From NCBI RefSeq assembly GCF_900114265.1, contig NZ_FPKV01000003.1, positions 558,001 to 622,000 on the forward strand: 64,000 nucleotides of DNA, in the 5' to 3' direction. Positions 26,290 to 36,164 of this stretch are shown one piece after another. The stretch's first letter is position 1. Each line of letters opens with the position of its first letter. The translations under genes were made by a program, and so were the position numbers. The stretch is from Flaviramulus basaltis (GTDB lineage: Bacteria > Bacteroidota > Bacteroidia > Flavobacteriales > Flavobacteriaceae). The notes below the pieces were generated by a model. It did no database searches, was not told where the DNA came from, and saw only the letters and a list, made by a program, of their open reading frames with translations.

Positions 26290-27348
26290 ATGAAGGTAAA
26301 TAAAATAACATTTTTTTTCCCAGAACTCTCAAAAGTTAATCAAACCCTAGACGTTGAAAATCCAGAATTTTGGAAAACTGATGCAAGTTATACTAATATA
26401 ATAACTTATAAAGCTTGGTTGTACTACACGTATGTTCAATTAAAGAAATTAAATTATCAAGTAGCGATAAGTGATACATTACCCTTAGATGGTATTATAG
26501 TTATTTTGGCTGATAAAAAGTCTAGAGATACACTAAATACTAATTATAAAAACTTAAGTAAAGATGCCTTTCTAATAGTTATAAGGGCAGATGAATTAGA
26601 GTTTAGATTCTTGTTAGCAGATATAGAAATAGTTCAAAACGGGAAATATGCCAATAATAAAAATTGTTTTTTTATTCCTCACTGGCCACATCCAGGAATA
26701 GTGCCACGAAAAAAAGAGAGAGGTACCAAAATAAAAAATATAGTTTATAAAGGAGGTAGAGGTAATTTAGATCAAATGTTTTCCAGTCAAAAATGGTTGG
26801 ATTTTTTAAATGAAAATAATTTAAATTTTGTTTTAGATACCGAGGAAAATAATATAGAAACATACCATTGGCACGACTATTCTGATGCAGATATTATAGT
26901 TGCTGTAAGACCATCTTTTGATAATCATGATCGGAGCGATAAACCAGCGCTTAAATTAGTAAACTGCTGGTTTGCGGGTGTACCTGCAATATTAGGCAAA
27001 GAATATGCTTTTTATGAGCAAAGAAAAAGCGAATTAGATTATATGCAAGCAGAAACATTAGACGAAGTGATTTCTGAAATAAAAGCGTTAATAGAAAAAC
27101 CAGAAATATATCAGCAAATGGTTGATAATGGAACGGTAAGGTCAAAAGCATTTACTCCAGAAAATATAACAAAAATTTGGTCATCCATTTTAATGGACGA
27201 GGTGCCAAAAGTTAAAAAATCTGTTTCTTATAAAGTTTTAAATGTTAGAAATAAAAATATAAAGAAGTTTTTAAGTTTATTTTTTATCAATCATACCTAT
27301 TTTGAGTGGCGACAAAGGTTAAGATATGTTATAAAAAAACAATCTTGA
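26290..27348 (+). CDS. Probable GT-B glycosyltransferase, family not assigned
   Basis: 352 residues, no signal peptide. The N-terminus ITFFFPELSKVNQTLDVENPEFW is not a standard GT4 start. A C-terminal block, DIIVAVRPSFDNHDRSDKPALKLVNCWFAGVPAILGKEYAFYEQRKSELDYM, looks like a nucleotide-sugar-binding half with KLVN and GVPAILG, and the tail is basic. I assign a GT role from this and from position between wzc and a GT2. Substrate unknown. The 48-base gap to wzc shows the operon continues. Confidence 0.6.
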   Translation: MKVNKITFFFPELSKVNQTLDVENPEFWKTDASYTNIITYKAWLYYTYVQLKKLNYQVAISDTLPLDGIIVILADKKSRDTLNTNYKNLSKDAFLIVIRADELEFRFLLADIEIVQNGKYANNKNCFFIPHWPHPGIVPRKKERGTKIKNIVYKGGRGNLDQMFSSQKWLDFLNENNLNFVLDTEENNIETYHWHDYSDADIIVAVRPSFDNHDRSDKPALKLVNCWFAGVPAILGKEYAFYEQRKSELDYMQAETLDEVISEIKALIEKPEIYQQMVDNGTVRSKAFTPENITKIWSSILMDEVPKVKKSVSYKVLNVRNKNIKKFLSLFFINHTYFEWRQRLRYVIKKQS

Positions 27349-27474
27349 TGAAACTTAAATAAATATAAAATTTCAGTAAATAATTAAAATTAGTTAAATC
27401 TTAATTTTCTCCCTAGAAACAATAATTAAGAGATTAAAAACAATAAGTTAATTATGACCCTATTTTAAATAATA

Positions 27475-28458
27475 ATGACAGCTGATAGAAAAATAATTGT
27501 TATCACCCCAATTAAAAATGAAGAGTGGATTTTAGAAACTTTTTTAAAAATTACTTTGCAATATGCAGATCACGTTTTATTAGCAGACCAGTATTCAACG
27601 GATAATTCTGTTGAAATTGCTTCCAAATTTGCTAATGTAGATGTAATTATTAATGACTCTAAGGATTATGATGAAGCTTACAGGCAAAAATTACTTATTA
27701 ATACAGCAAGAGAACGTTATGGAAAAGGTAATATCATTTTAGCAATAGATTCTGATGAGTTATTAAATTATGATGCTTTAAAATCAGAAGACTGGTCTAA
27801 AATGCAACAAGCAAAACCAGGAACAGTTCTTTATTTTGAAAAACCAACTTATTTTAATGGTACAGAACAAGTTATACGTTATGAAAAGAGTGGAGGATGG
27901 CCATTGGGTTTTATAGATGATGATAGTGAGCATTTTCCAAAGCATATACATAGCGCTAGAGTTCCTATTAGAGCGAACTCGCCAAAACTATTTTTAAAAG
28001 ATGTTAAATTTTTGCATTGTAATTTATTATCTCTTAAAAGGCAAAGATCAAAAATTCGTTATTATTGCTTAATTGAAGCTGAAGGTAAAACAAAAAAATG
28101 GCATCAGCGCGTATGGCAATATAATAAAGATTATGATTACTCTAAAGAAGGAAATGGATTAGGGATAGCTGATTATAAATGGGTTGATGGTTGGAAAGAA
28201 AATAATATTTCTATAATTCCAGAAAGAGAAGAGAGATTCTATTGGTACGATTTGGAGGCATTAAAAATGTTAGAAAAGGCAAAAAAAACTTATGGTTATT
28301 GGCTTGAAGATGTTTGGGATATTAATTGGAAAGAAGTAGGGAAACATTTTAATTATAAAATAAAAAATATTAATGTGCCATCAAAGTTGTTTTTGTTTTT
28401 TAGGCAAGGTCTTTACAAAATGATTTATGTTTTTGTAGCGATAAAGAGGAAGCTATAA
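27475..28458 (+). CDS. Family 2 glycosyltransferase
   Basis: 327 residues. The start IIVITPIKNEEWILETFLK, then HVLLADQYSTDNSVEIAS and the metal site ILAIDSDELLNYD, define a GT-A fold. The C-terminal part contains LKDVKFLHCNLLSLKRQRSKIRYYCLIEAEG and ends with a hydrophobic segment near 306-320. It probably adds one sugar of the repeat unit on the cytoplasmic face. A 126-base gap precedes it. Confidence 0.78.
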   Translation: MTADRKIIVITPIKNEEWILETFLKITLQYADHVLLADQYSTDNSVEIASKFANVDVIINDSKDYDEAYRQKLLINTARERYGKGNIILAIDSDELLNYDALKSEDWSKMQQAKPGTVLYFEKPTYFNGTEQVIRYEKSGGWPLGFIDDDSEHFPKHIHSARVPIRANSPKLFLKDVKFLHCNLLSLKRQRSKIRYYCLIEAEGKTKKWHQRVWQYNKDYDYSKEGNGLGIADYKWVDGWKENNISIIPEREERFYWYDLEALKMLEKAKKTYGYWLEDVWDINWKEVGKHFNYKIKNINVPSKLFLFFRQGLYKMIYVFVAIKRKL

Positions 28459-28502
28459 GTAATACCTAGTAAACCTAAAAATATAACCTACTTAAATTGT
28501 TT

Positions 28503-29795
28503 ATGACTTTTTTTAAAAAAATATATAAAAATCAATTATTCATTAAAAGTTATCATTGGCTTAAACTTATTAGTATAACAGGTTCTGCTCAGATAATTAT
28601 TCAGGCTATCGGGTTTATTTCAGGGATAATAGTTATACGTACATTATCCACCCAAGAATATGCTTTGTATACTTTATCTAACACCTTGTTAGGTACTATG
28701 GTTATACTTGGTAATGGTGGTATTACAACGGGAGTTACTGCTCTAGGAGGCAGAGTTTGGCAAAATAAGCAAAAGCTAGGAGAGGTATTGGTAACAGGAC
28801 TGAATTTAAAAAGACAGTTTGCTTTCTTTACCTTAGTTTTTTGTTTACCAGTATTGATGTACTTACTATTAAAAAATGGAGCAAGTTGGCTAACAACAAT
28901 TTTAATTGTTCTAGCACTAATCCCTACTTTTATTTTTGCACTTTCCTCTCGATTGCTTGAAATCGTTCCTAAGTTGGAACAAGATATTATACCTCTTCAA
29001 AAAAATCAATTAATTGTGAATTTTGGACGGCTTTTGTTGTTGAGTGTTAGTGTTTTTATCTTTCCTTTTGCTTTTATTGCTATTTTATCATCAGGTTTAC
29101 CACAAATCTGGGGAAATTTAAATTTAAGAAAAATAACCTCCAAACATATTAGTTTACAGGAACAGCAATCACCAAATATTCGCAAAGATATATTAGTTAC
29201 AGTAAAACGTATTTACCCTCAGGCTTTTTATTCTAGTTTTTCTGGACAAGTCACTATTTGGTTATTATCTATTTTTGGTACAACTAGTTCCATTGCACAA
29301 ATTGGTGCTTTGGGAAGAGTGGCTATTGTGTTGAGTTTTGTTGGCATTATATTTAATATTTTAATCACTCCTCGTTTTGCTCGTTTAGAAGAAAATTTTA
29401 AACTTTTGTTTAATAAATATATACAATTACATGGGTTATTAATAATCGTTTTTACTTTTTTAATATTATTAGTTTATATTTTTTCAAATCAAATTCTTTG
29501 GATTTTAGGGTCTAATTATGCTCATTTGCATAATGAAATTGTTCTAGCAACTATTGGGAGTTCACTTAGTGCATTTGCAGGGATTATATATGGTTTATAT
29601 TCTCAAAGAGGTTGGATTCTTAATCCTGTAATTTCAATTTTATTAAATATAAGTGTATTAGCATTAGCTATTTTTTTAACAGATGTAACAACGTTGAAAG
29701 GGGTATTGATTTTAAATATAATTTTATGGTTCATTTTGTCATTAATAAATAGTTTTTATGGTTTATTTAGAATATTAAAATTGAAAAATGATTAA
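28503..29795 (+). CDS. Wzx-type oligosaccharide flippase
   Basis: Using ATG 28503 gives 430 residues; a TTG two codons upstream is less likely. The protein is a multi-spanning membrane protein with about 12 hydrophobic segments, and its N-terminal half contains ITGSAQIIIQAIGFISGIIVIRTLSTQEYALYTL, a MATE/Wzx (polysaccharide biosynthesis protein) N-terminus. It would flip the lipid-linked repeat unit across the inner membrane for Wzy. It is the only flippase-like gene in the locus. Confidence 0.85.
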   Translation: MTFFKKIYKNQLFIKSYHWLKLISITGSAQIIIQAIGFISGIIVIRTLSTQEYALYTLSNTLLGTMVILGNGGITTGVTALGGRVWQNKQKLGEVLVTGLNLKRQFAFFTLVFCLPVLMYLLLKNGASWLTTILIVLALIPTFIFALSSRLLEIVPKLEQDIIPLQKNQLIVNFGRLLLLSVSVFIFPFAFIAILSSGLPQIWGNLNLRKITSKHISLQEQQSPNIRKDILVTVKRIYPQAFYSSFSGQVTIWLLSIFGTTSSIAQIGALGRVAIVLSFVGIIFNILITPRFARLEENFKLLFNKYIQLHGLLIIVFTFLILLVYIFSNQILWILGSNYAHLHNEIVLATIGSSLSAFAGIIYGLYSQRGWILNPVISILLNISVLALAIFLTDVTTLKGVLILNIILWFILSLINSFYGLFRILKLKND

Positions 29796-29872
29796 TTTGT
29801 ATTTTATTAACCTTAGAATAAGAGGTACTGTTTTTTTTACTTTTAAAATTAATATCATATATTAAAAAAATT

Positions 29873-30349
29873 ATGAATTTTTCTATTAAAAATGCTATAT
29901 TTTTTCATCTAACAAGGTTCTTAGATTTATCAAGAATTTATATGCTAAAAAGATTATTAAAGAGTTTTGGGAATAATAGTATTATTAAACATGATTTATG
30001 TATCGAATCACCAAGATTAGTAAGTATTGGAAATAATTCATCTATTATGGCACATTGCACAATTTTTGCAGGAGCTGGTGTAGAAATTGGGGATAATGTA
30101 CAGATTTCGGCAAACTGTGTTATTTCTGGTGCAACGCATCCATTAGATCCAGAAAGGAGAAAAGAACAGATAAATAAAAATGTTGTTATAGCAAACAATG
30201 TTTGGATAGGGATGTCGGTTTCTATATTACCCGGAGTAACTATAGGAGAAAATAGTATTATAGGTGCTGGTAGTGTTGTTACTAAAAGTGTCCCTCAAAA
30301 TCAAATTTGGGTTGGTAATCCAGCTAAATTGCTTAAAGAATTAAATTAA
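29873..30349 (+). CDS. Hexapeptide-repeat O-acyltransferase
   Basis: 158 residues. Left-handed beta-helix repeats run from about residue 48 (LVSIGNNSSIMAHCTIFAGAGVEIGDNVQISANCVISG) to the end. The His of GATHPLDPERR is in the position of the catalytic His of the maltose/galactoside acetyltransferase group, and VWIGMSVSILPGVTIGENSIIGAGSVVTK completes the fold. It probably acetylates a sugar of the repeat unit. It lies between wzx and a GT2. Confidence 0.85.
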   Translation: MNFSIKNAIFFHLTRFLDLSRIYMLKRLLKSFGNNSIIKHDLCIESPRLVSIGNNSSIMAHCTIFAGAGVEIGDNVQISANCVISGATHPLDPERRKEQINKNVVIANNVWIGMSVSILPGVTIGENSIIGAGSVVTKSVPQNQIWVGNPAKLLKELN

Positions 30350-30363
30350 CTAAAAAAAAAAAA

Positions 30364-31194
30364 ATGTTATTATCTATTGTAATACCTACTTATCATCGTA
30401 ATGACTTATTAAAATTATGTCTTGAAGCATTATCACCAATATCACAAACTTTAGATAAAAGGTTTTATGAAGTTATTGTAACAGATGATGGGAATAATTC
30501 TAATGCAAAAAAAATGATTAATAATGAGTTTCCTTGGTGTACATGGGTAAAGGGACCTCAGGTCGGGCCAGCTTCAAATCGAAATCATGGTGCTAAGTGT
30601 GCTAAAAATGAATGGATTATATTCATAGATGATGATTGCGTTCCTGATAAAAATCTTTTATTTAATTACAAGAAAGCTCAAGAAGAAAACCCTAATATTG
30701 ATGTTTTTGAAGGTTGTATAAAAGCAGATCGCCCTCAAATGCGATTTGACGAAGAGTCTCCTGTTAATTTAAATGGTGGTAATATGTGGAGTTGCAATTT
30801 TATGATTTCTAAGAAAATTTTTAATAAAGTTGGAGGGTTTGATGAAAATTTTCCTAGTCCAGCAATGGAAGATATGGATTTAAGAGAAACATTAAAAGAT
30901 AATGGAAAGGAAATTCTATTTGTAGATGAAGCATTTGTAATCCATCCTTGGAGAGAATCTAGAAACATTTCGTTTGTAAAAAAGCATCATTCAGCTTACG
31001 TTTATTATTCTAAAAAACATAAAAAAATTAGAGAAGAAGAATCAGTTTTAAAAGCTTTCAAGATATACTATAAAAATTGTCTTTTTATTTTTAAAAACAT
31101 GTTTAAATTTAAATTTAAAGGCATATTTAAACATTTTTTAAATGTTAATTATTCTCTTTTTTTGAATTTAAGATACTTTTTGTTAGATAGATAA
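30364..31194 (+). CDS. Family 2 glycosyltransferase
   Basis: 276 residues. GT-A motifs: LSIVIPTYHRNDLLKLCLEAL, VIVTDDGNN, GPASNRNHGAKCA and the metal site IFIDDDCVPDKN. The acceptor half has GGFDENFPSPAMEDMDLRETLKDNG, an ED catalytic-base pattern. The ATG follows directly on an A-tract (30352-30364), with no obvious purine-rich ribosome site, which is common in Bacteroidota. It shares the operon with the acyltransferase 14 bases upstream. Confidence 0.84.
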   Translation: MLLSIVIPTYHRNDLLKLCLEALSPISQTLDKRFYEVIVTDDGNNSNAKKMINNEFPWCTWVKGPQVGPASNRNHGAKCAKNEWIIFIDDDCVPDKNLLFNYKKAQEENPNIDVFEGCIKADRPQMRFDEESPVNLNGGNMWSCNFMISKKIFNKVGGFDENFPSPAMEDMDLRETLKDNGKEILFVDEAFVIHPWRESRNISFVKKHHSAYVYYSKKHKKIREEESVLKAFKIYYKNCLFIFKNMFKFKFKGIFKHFLNVNYSLFLNLRYFLLDR

Positions 31195-31270
31195 AATTAT
31201 AATTTAAGATAATCAAATTTAAATTCTTTTAATAATAAAATATATAATAAATAACTAAAACCAAATTAAT

Positions 31271-32611
31271 ATGAAAATTACAGTAATTGGTACTGGGTAC
31301 GTAGGTCTTGTAAGTGGTACTTGTTTTGCAGAAATGGGGAATAAAGTTACATGTATAGATGTAGACTCAAATAAGATTGAAAAATTGGAAAATGGAATTA
31401 TTCCAATTTACGAGCCTGGTTTAGAAGTCATGGTTAAAAGAAATTATGACAGAAAAACTTTAATTTTTAGTACAAAACTTTCAGATCACTTAGACGCATG
31501 TGATATAGCATTTATAGCCGTTGGAACCCCTATGGGAGATGATGGCTCAGCAGATTTAAAATATGTGCTTCAAGTGGCTAAAGAAATTGGTCAAAATATG
31601 ACTACGCCATTAATTATAGTAGATAAATCTACAGTTCCAGTTGGCACAGCCGATAAGGTTAGAGCTGCTATTAATGAAGAATTAGAAAAAAGAAAAGTTA
31701 ATATCGATTTTGATGTTGTTTCTAATCCAGAGTTTTTAAAAGAAGGTGATGCTATTAATGATTTTATGAAACCAGATCGTGTTGTTATTGGAGCAGATAA
31801 AGATGAAACAGCAGAGAAAATGAGGGCTTTATATTCTCCTTTTTTTAGAAGTGGTTCAGCAAGATTAATCATTATGGACGTAAAGTCAGCAGAAATGACT
31901 AAATATGTAGCTAATGCGATGTTAGCCACTAAAATTTCTTTTATGAATGAGGTTGCTAATATTTGTGAATTGGTAGGAGCTGATGTTAATGATGTTCGAA
32001 TTGGTATTGGGTCAGATAGTCGTATTGGTTACAGTTTTATTTACCCTGGTAGTGGGTATGGAGGATCTTGTTTCCCTAAAGATGTTAAGGCATTACACCG
32101 CACTGCCGCAGAAAATGGTTATGAAGCGCTTTTAATAGGTGCTGTTGAAGCAGTTAACGATACGCAAAAGTTAGTAATGGCAAAAAAAGTAGTGAAGCGT
32201 TTTGGTGAAGATTTAACTGGTAAAACATTTGCTATTTGGGGCTTGTCGTTTAAACCTGATACAGACGATATGCGGGAAGCACCTGCAATTTATATTATTA
32301 AAGAATTAGTGAGTCGTGGGGCAAAAATTAAAGCGTACGATCCAAAAGCTATGCATGAAGCTCAAGAATTTTATTTAAAAGGTATAAATGAAGTGTCATA
32401 TTGCAACTCTAAATATGAAGCTATAGTTGATGCAGATGCTATGATTTTATTAACTGATTGGAAAGAATTTAGAATTCCAGATTTTGAAGAACTTAAAACG
32501 CAGTTAAAGCAACCAATTGTTTTTGATGGACGTAATCAATACAATGACAAAATGATGATGAAAAATGGCTTTGAATATTTCCAAATTGGAAAACAACCAC
32601 TTAAGGCGTAA
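31271..32611 (+). CDS. ugd: UDP-glucose 6-dehydrogenase
   Basis: 446 residues, full length. The N-terminal NAD-binding GTGYVGLVSGTCFAEMG, EPGLEVMVKRN, FIAVGTPMGDDGSADLKYV and the catalytic cysteine in GSGYGGSCFPKDVKALH (Cys267) are all present. It oxidises UDP-glucose to UDP-glucuronic acid, so the exopolysaccharide probably contains glucuronic acid or a derivative and is acidic. It sits in the middle of the GT genes with gaps of about 50-80 bases on both sides. Confidence 0.96.
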   Translation: MKITVIGTGYVGLVSGTCFAEMGNKVTCIDVDSNKIEKLENGIIPIYEPGLEVMVKRNYDRKTLIFSTKLSDHLDACDIAFIAVGTPMGDDGSADLKYVLQVAKEIGQNMTTPLIIVDKSTVPVGTADKVRAAINEELEKRKVNIDFDVVSNPEFLKEGDAINDFMKPDRVVIGADKDETAEKMRALYSPFFRSGSARLIIMDVKSAEMTKYVANAMLATKISFMNEVANICELVGADVNDVRIGIGSDSRIGYSFIYPGSGYGGSCFPKDVKALHRTAAENGYEALLIGAVEAVNDTQKLVMAKKVVKRFGEDLTGKTFAIWGLSFKPDTDDMREAPAIYIIKELVSRGAKIKAYDPKAMHEAQEFYLKGINEVSYCNSKYEAIVDADAMILLTDWKEFRIPDFEELKTQLKQPIVFDGRNQYNDKMMMKNGFEYFQIGKQPLKA

Positions 32612-32660
32612 AATATATTACGGTCATTTAAAAATATAATGCTTCAATTTTATTATTAAT

Positions 32661-33815
32661 ATGAATATAATTTTTATTTGTGGCTCTTTAGAACAAGGAA
32701 AAGATGGGGTAGGGGATTACACACGAAGGCTTTGCGGTGAATTAATAAAGCAAGGTGTTTCAGTGGGAATGTTGGCCTATAATGATAAGCATATTAATAA
32801 TAAAATTGAAGCATTACAAATTTCAGAATCCTCTAGTGTTCCATGTTTACGTTTGCCGCATACATGGAATAGTAACAAAAGATGTATTGAATCTAAAAAA
32901 TGGGTTGATTTTAATAATCCAGAATGGATAAGTTTACAATTTGTGCCCTATTCTTTTGAAAAAAAAGGGTTACCATTAGGTCTTGCTAATCAGTTAAAGA
33001 AAATTGGAACTAGTCAAACTAAATGGCATATTATGTTTCATGAATTGTGGCTAGGATTGAATAAATCTGATTCTTTAAAAAATACTTGCATAGGTAAATT
33101 ACAAAAGTTTATTATAAAGTTTTTAGTAAAAAAACTAAATTTTAATGTTGTTAATACCCAATCGCAATTATATCTCAATGAATTAAATAATCTTAATTTT
33201 GATGCGAAATATTTACCGCTTCACGGTAATATACCCTTTATGAGGAGGAGTAAAGAAACTTCTATTGTGACAAATAAAAATAAATTATTATTTGTTGTTT
33301 TTGGTTCTGTTAGGAAAGGAACTCCCTTAATCCCATTTGTAGAAGAATTTGTAAATTATTTTAAATCAACAACAAATGAAGGTGTTTTATTATTAGTTGG
33401 AAGGTCTGGTGAAGAACAACAAAAATGGGCAAGAGAATTTGAAAAATATAAAATAGAAGTAAGTTTATTGGGTGAAATGAATGAGGTAGAAATATCTAAT
33501 TTATTTCAAAGTTCAAATTATGGAATAACAACAACACCTTTACCTTTAATTGAAAAAAGTGGAGCTGTAGCTGCTATGAGAGAACATGGTTTGCCAATTA
33601 TAATTGTATCTAAGAGTTGGGTCCCTAAAAGTGAGTTTTTAACTAATTTACCAGATAATATTATGGAGTATTGTCAAGGTAATTTTTCGGATTTAATGAA
33701 AGAAAAAATAAAAACCACTGAAAATCAAGGTGTTATTTTTGTGGCAAAAAAACTTATTTCATATTTATATAATAATACCCAAGAATATAAGAACGAAATT
33801 AAAATCACTGCCTAA
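32661..33815 (+). CDS. Glycosyltransferase, GT4-like
   Basis: 384 residues. MNIIFICGSLEQGKDGVGDYTRRLCGELIKQG is a GT-B glycine-loop N-terminus. The C-terminal half has LFVVFGSVRKGTPLIPFVEEF, LLLVGRSGEEQQKWA and a PLIEKSGAVAAMREHGLPIII block, related to but not the standard E-x7-E motif of GT4. The family is likely but the catalytic motif is weaker than in its neighbours. It is 9 bases upstream of the next GT. Confidence 0.72.
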   Translation: MNIIFICGSLEQGKDGVGDYTRRLCGELIKQGVSVGMLAYNDKHINNKIEALQISESSSVPCLRLPHTWNSNKRCIESKKWVDFNNPEWISLQFVPYSFEKKGLPLGLANQLKKIGTSQTKWHIMFHELWLGLNKSDSLKNTCIGKLQKFIIKFLVKKLNFNVVNTQSQLYLNELNNLNFDAKYLPLHGNIPFMRRSKETSIVTNKNKLLFVVFGSVRKGTPLIPFVEEFVNYFKSTTNEGVLLLVGRSGEEQQKWAREFEKYKIEVSLLGEMNEVEISNLFQSSNYGITTTPLPLIEKSGAVAAMREHGLPIIIVSKSWVPKSEFLTNLPDNIMEYCQGNFSDLMKEKIKTTENQGVIFVAKKLISYLYNNTQEYKNEIKITA

Positions 33816-33824
33816 AAAATAAAA

Positions 33825-34847
33825 ATGAAAATATTATTTTTATCACATCGTTTCTATCCTGATATTGGAGGAATTGAAGTCAACTCTGAAATTTTAGCTG
33901 AGAAATATGGTTTTGAAGGTAATGAAGTACATTTAATTACTTGGACTAAACAGAAAGGTAAAAAAACATTTCCTTACAAGGTTGTTAGAAATCCATCTAT
34001 ATATGTTTTAATCAAAGAACATATTTGGGCAGATATAGTTTACGAAAATAACCCATGTTTACGATTATCTTGGCCATCTTTTGTATTACGTAAACCTAGA
34101 GTAATAGCATTGAGAACTTGGGTTTCAAGAAAAAATGGTACTATTACAATGCAAGATAAAATTAAATTATTTTGGATTTCGAAAGCAAAAGCGGTTATAG
34201 CTGTAAGTAATGCTGTTCGTTTACGATCATGGGAAAATGCAACTGTTATAGGAAATCCATACAGAAAGAATTTATTTAATAATAAAACAAAAGGGGAAAG
34301 AGGTAATTCTTTTGCTTTTTTAGGGAGATTGGTTTCAGATAAGGGGGCTGACTTGGCTATAAATGCTTTAAATTCTATAATAAAGGACACTTCCGATACT
34401 AGACCTTTCACTTTTAGTATAATAGGAGATGGACCAGAACTTAACTCTTTAAAAAAATTAGTTAATGATCTTAAACTTGCAAATAATGTTTCTTTTAAAG
34501 GTGTTTTAAGAGGTCAGGAATTGGTTAATAGCCTTAATGAACATAAATTTTTATTAGTACCTTCAATTTGGGAAGAGCCTTTTGGTAATATAGCATTAGA
34601 AGGAATGGCCTGTGGATGTATACCAATAGTATCTGATGGAGGAGGGCTTCCTGATGCAGTTGGAAATGCTGGATTGGTGTTTAAAAGAGGTGATTTAGAT
34701 TCACTTATAAATGCCATAAGAAAAATAATCAATAATAAAGAATTAGAAATTTATTTACAAAAAGAAGCTCCAAAACATTTAAAGGAACATTATCCAGAAG
34801 TTATTGCTCGTAAATATTTAGAGGTCATAAATAATGCAATAATTTAA
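33825..34847 (+). CDS. Family 4 glycosyltransferase
   Basis: 340 residues. The N-terminus LFLSHRFYPDIGGIEVNSEILAEKYG is a standard GT-B start. The C-terminal half has FAFLGRLVSDKGADLAINAL, FSIIGDGPELNSLKKLV, and EPFGNIALEGMACGCIPIVSDGGGLPDAVG, which gives the conserved E-x7-E motif. It probably transfers a hexose or deoxyhexose in the repeat unit. The donor and linkage are not predictable. Confidence 0.88.
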   Translation: MKILFLSHRFYPDIGGIEVNSEILAEKYGFEGNEVHLITWTKQKGKKTFPYKVVRNPSIYVLIKEHIWADIVYENNPCLRLSWPSFVLRKPRVIALRTWVSRKNGTITMQDKIKLFWISKAKAVIAVSNAVRLRSWENATVIGNPYRKNLFNNKTKGERGNSFAFLGRLVSDKGADLAINALNSIIKDTSDTRPFTFSIIGDGPELNSLKKLVNDLKLANNVSFKGVLRGQELVNSLNEHKFLLVPSIWEEPFGNIALEGMACGCIPIVSDGGGLPDAVGNAGLVFKRGDLDSLINAIRKIINNKELEIYLQKEAPKHLKEHYPEVIARKYLEVINNAII

Positions 34848-34910
34848 AGTTATGAATATTAGTTTAGTTGATATTTATTTTTGAAAATACAGTTTAAAAA
34901 ATAAAAAAGA

Positions 34911-36143
34911 ATGAAAGTACTTATTAATCATCCTACCAGTAACCAAAACAATAGAGCCGTATTAAAAGGACTATTAAATGAAGGAATGGTTTATCGGTTT
35001 ATAACTTCTATAGCCATATTTCCTGGTAGTTTTATTAATAAATTAAGTAATATTAATTCTCTTAAAGAAATCTCAAGGAGAAGTTTTAATCCTGAATTAA
35101 AAACTCTGACAAAAACATTTCCAATTAAAGAAATATTTAGATTGTTTAGCGGGAAAATGGGATTAAGCACTCTAATAAAGCATGAAACAGGTATATTTTC
35201 AGTAGATGCCGTGTATTATAACCTCGATAAAAAAGTAGCATCAAGTTTAAAAAAAGCCTCGCAAAATGGTTTAGATGCCATTTATGCTTACGAAGATGGT
35301 GCTTATTATTCTTTCAAAGAAGCAAAAAAACATGGGGTTGAATGTTTATACGATTTACCAATAGGGTATTGGAAGGCTGCTAGAAAGTTGTTAAGTAAAG
35401 AAATAGAATTATGGCCAGAATGGAAAGCAACACTACATGGGTTTAAAGATTCAGAAACTAAACTTAAACGAAAGGATAATGAACTGGCTTTGGCAGATCG
35501 TATTTTTGTAGCTAGTACCTTTACAGCTAAAACATTAAAAGAGTATCCAGGTCAATTAGCGCCAATTAAAGTGATACCATATGGGTTTCCCAAGCCAATA
35601 AAAAATAGAGTATATAATATAGGTGAAAGACCAATAAAATTACTTTTCGTAGGTGGTTTATCACAGCGAAAAGGCATAGCTAATATGTTTACCGCTGTAA
35701 ATAATTTATTGCCTCATGTTGAACTTACCGTTATTGGACGGAAAAGTACTAACGATTGTGAAGCACTTAATGATGCTCTTATTAAATACAAATGGATTCC
35801 AAGTTTACCACATGATGAAGTATTAAAGCAAATGCAAGAGCATGATGTTTTATTATTCCCTTCGCTTTTTGAAGGTTTTGGTTTGGTAATTACAGAAGCC
35901 ATGTCTCAAGGTACACCCGTAATTACGACAGATAGAACTGCAGGCCCAGATTTAATAGAACATGATGTAAATGGTTGGATTGTTGAGGCTGGTTCTACCG
36001 ACGAATTACAAAAATGCATTAGAATACTTATAGAGCATCCAGAAAAGATAGTAGAGGCAGGAAAAAAAGCTATTGAAACAGCAAAACAACGCCCTTGGAG
36101 TGTTTATGGTAAAGAATTAGCAAACGCCATTTTAAAGGGATAA
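34911..36143 (+). CDS. Family 4 glycosyltransferase
   Basis: 410 residues. The middle contains YAYEDGAYYSFKEAKKHGVECLYDLPIGYW and the C-terminal half has KLLFVGGLSQRKGIANMFTAV, ELTVIGRKSTNDCEALN and SLFEGFGLVITEAMSQGTPVITTDRTAGPDLIEHD, including the E-x7-E motif. The fuller-length N-terminal domain separates it from the shorter GT at 33825. The spacing to wzy is 21 bases, so they are on one transcript. Confidence 0.87.
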   Translation: MKVLINHPTSNQNNRAVLKGLLNEGMVYRFITSIAIFPGSFINKLSNINSLKEISRRSFNPELKTLTKTFPIKEIFRLFSGKMGLSTLIKHETGIFSVDAVYYNLDKKVASSLKKASQNGLDAIYAYEDGAYYSFKEAKKHGVECLYDLPIGYWKAARKLLSKEIELWPEWKATLHGFKDSETKLKRKDNELALADRIFVASTFTAKTLKEYPGQLAPIKVIPYGFPKPIKNRVYNIGERPIKLLFVGGLSQRKGIANMFTAVNNLLPHVELTVIGRKSTNDCEALNDALIKYKWIPSLPHDEVLKQMQEHDVLLFPSLFEGFGLVITEAMSQGTPVITTDRTAGPDLIEHDVNGWIVEAGSTDELQKCIRILIEHPEKIVEAGKKAIETAKQRPWSVYGKELANAILKG

Positions 36144-36164
36144 ACCAAGACATAGTGTTTAAGA

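Noticed and set aside
30352-30364. A13 tract directly before the GT2 start at 30364 as a phase-variation switch.
   Set aside because: A-tracts before starts are common in this AT-rich window and the tract is outside the frame, so slippage would not shift the reading frame.
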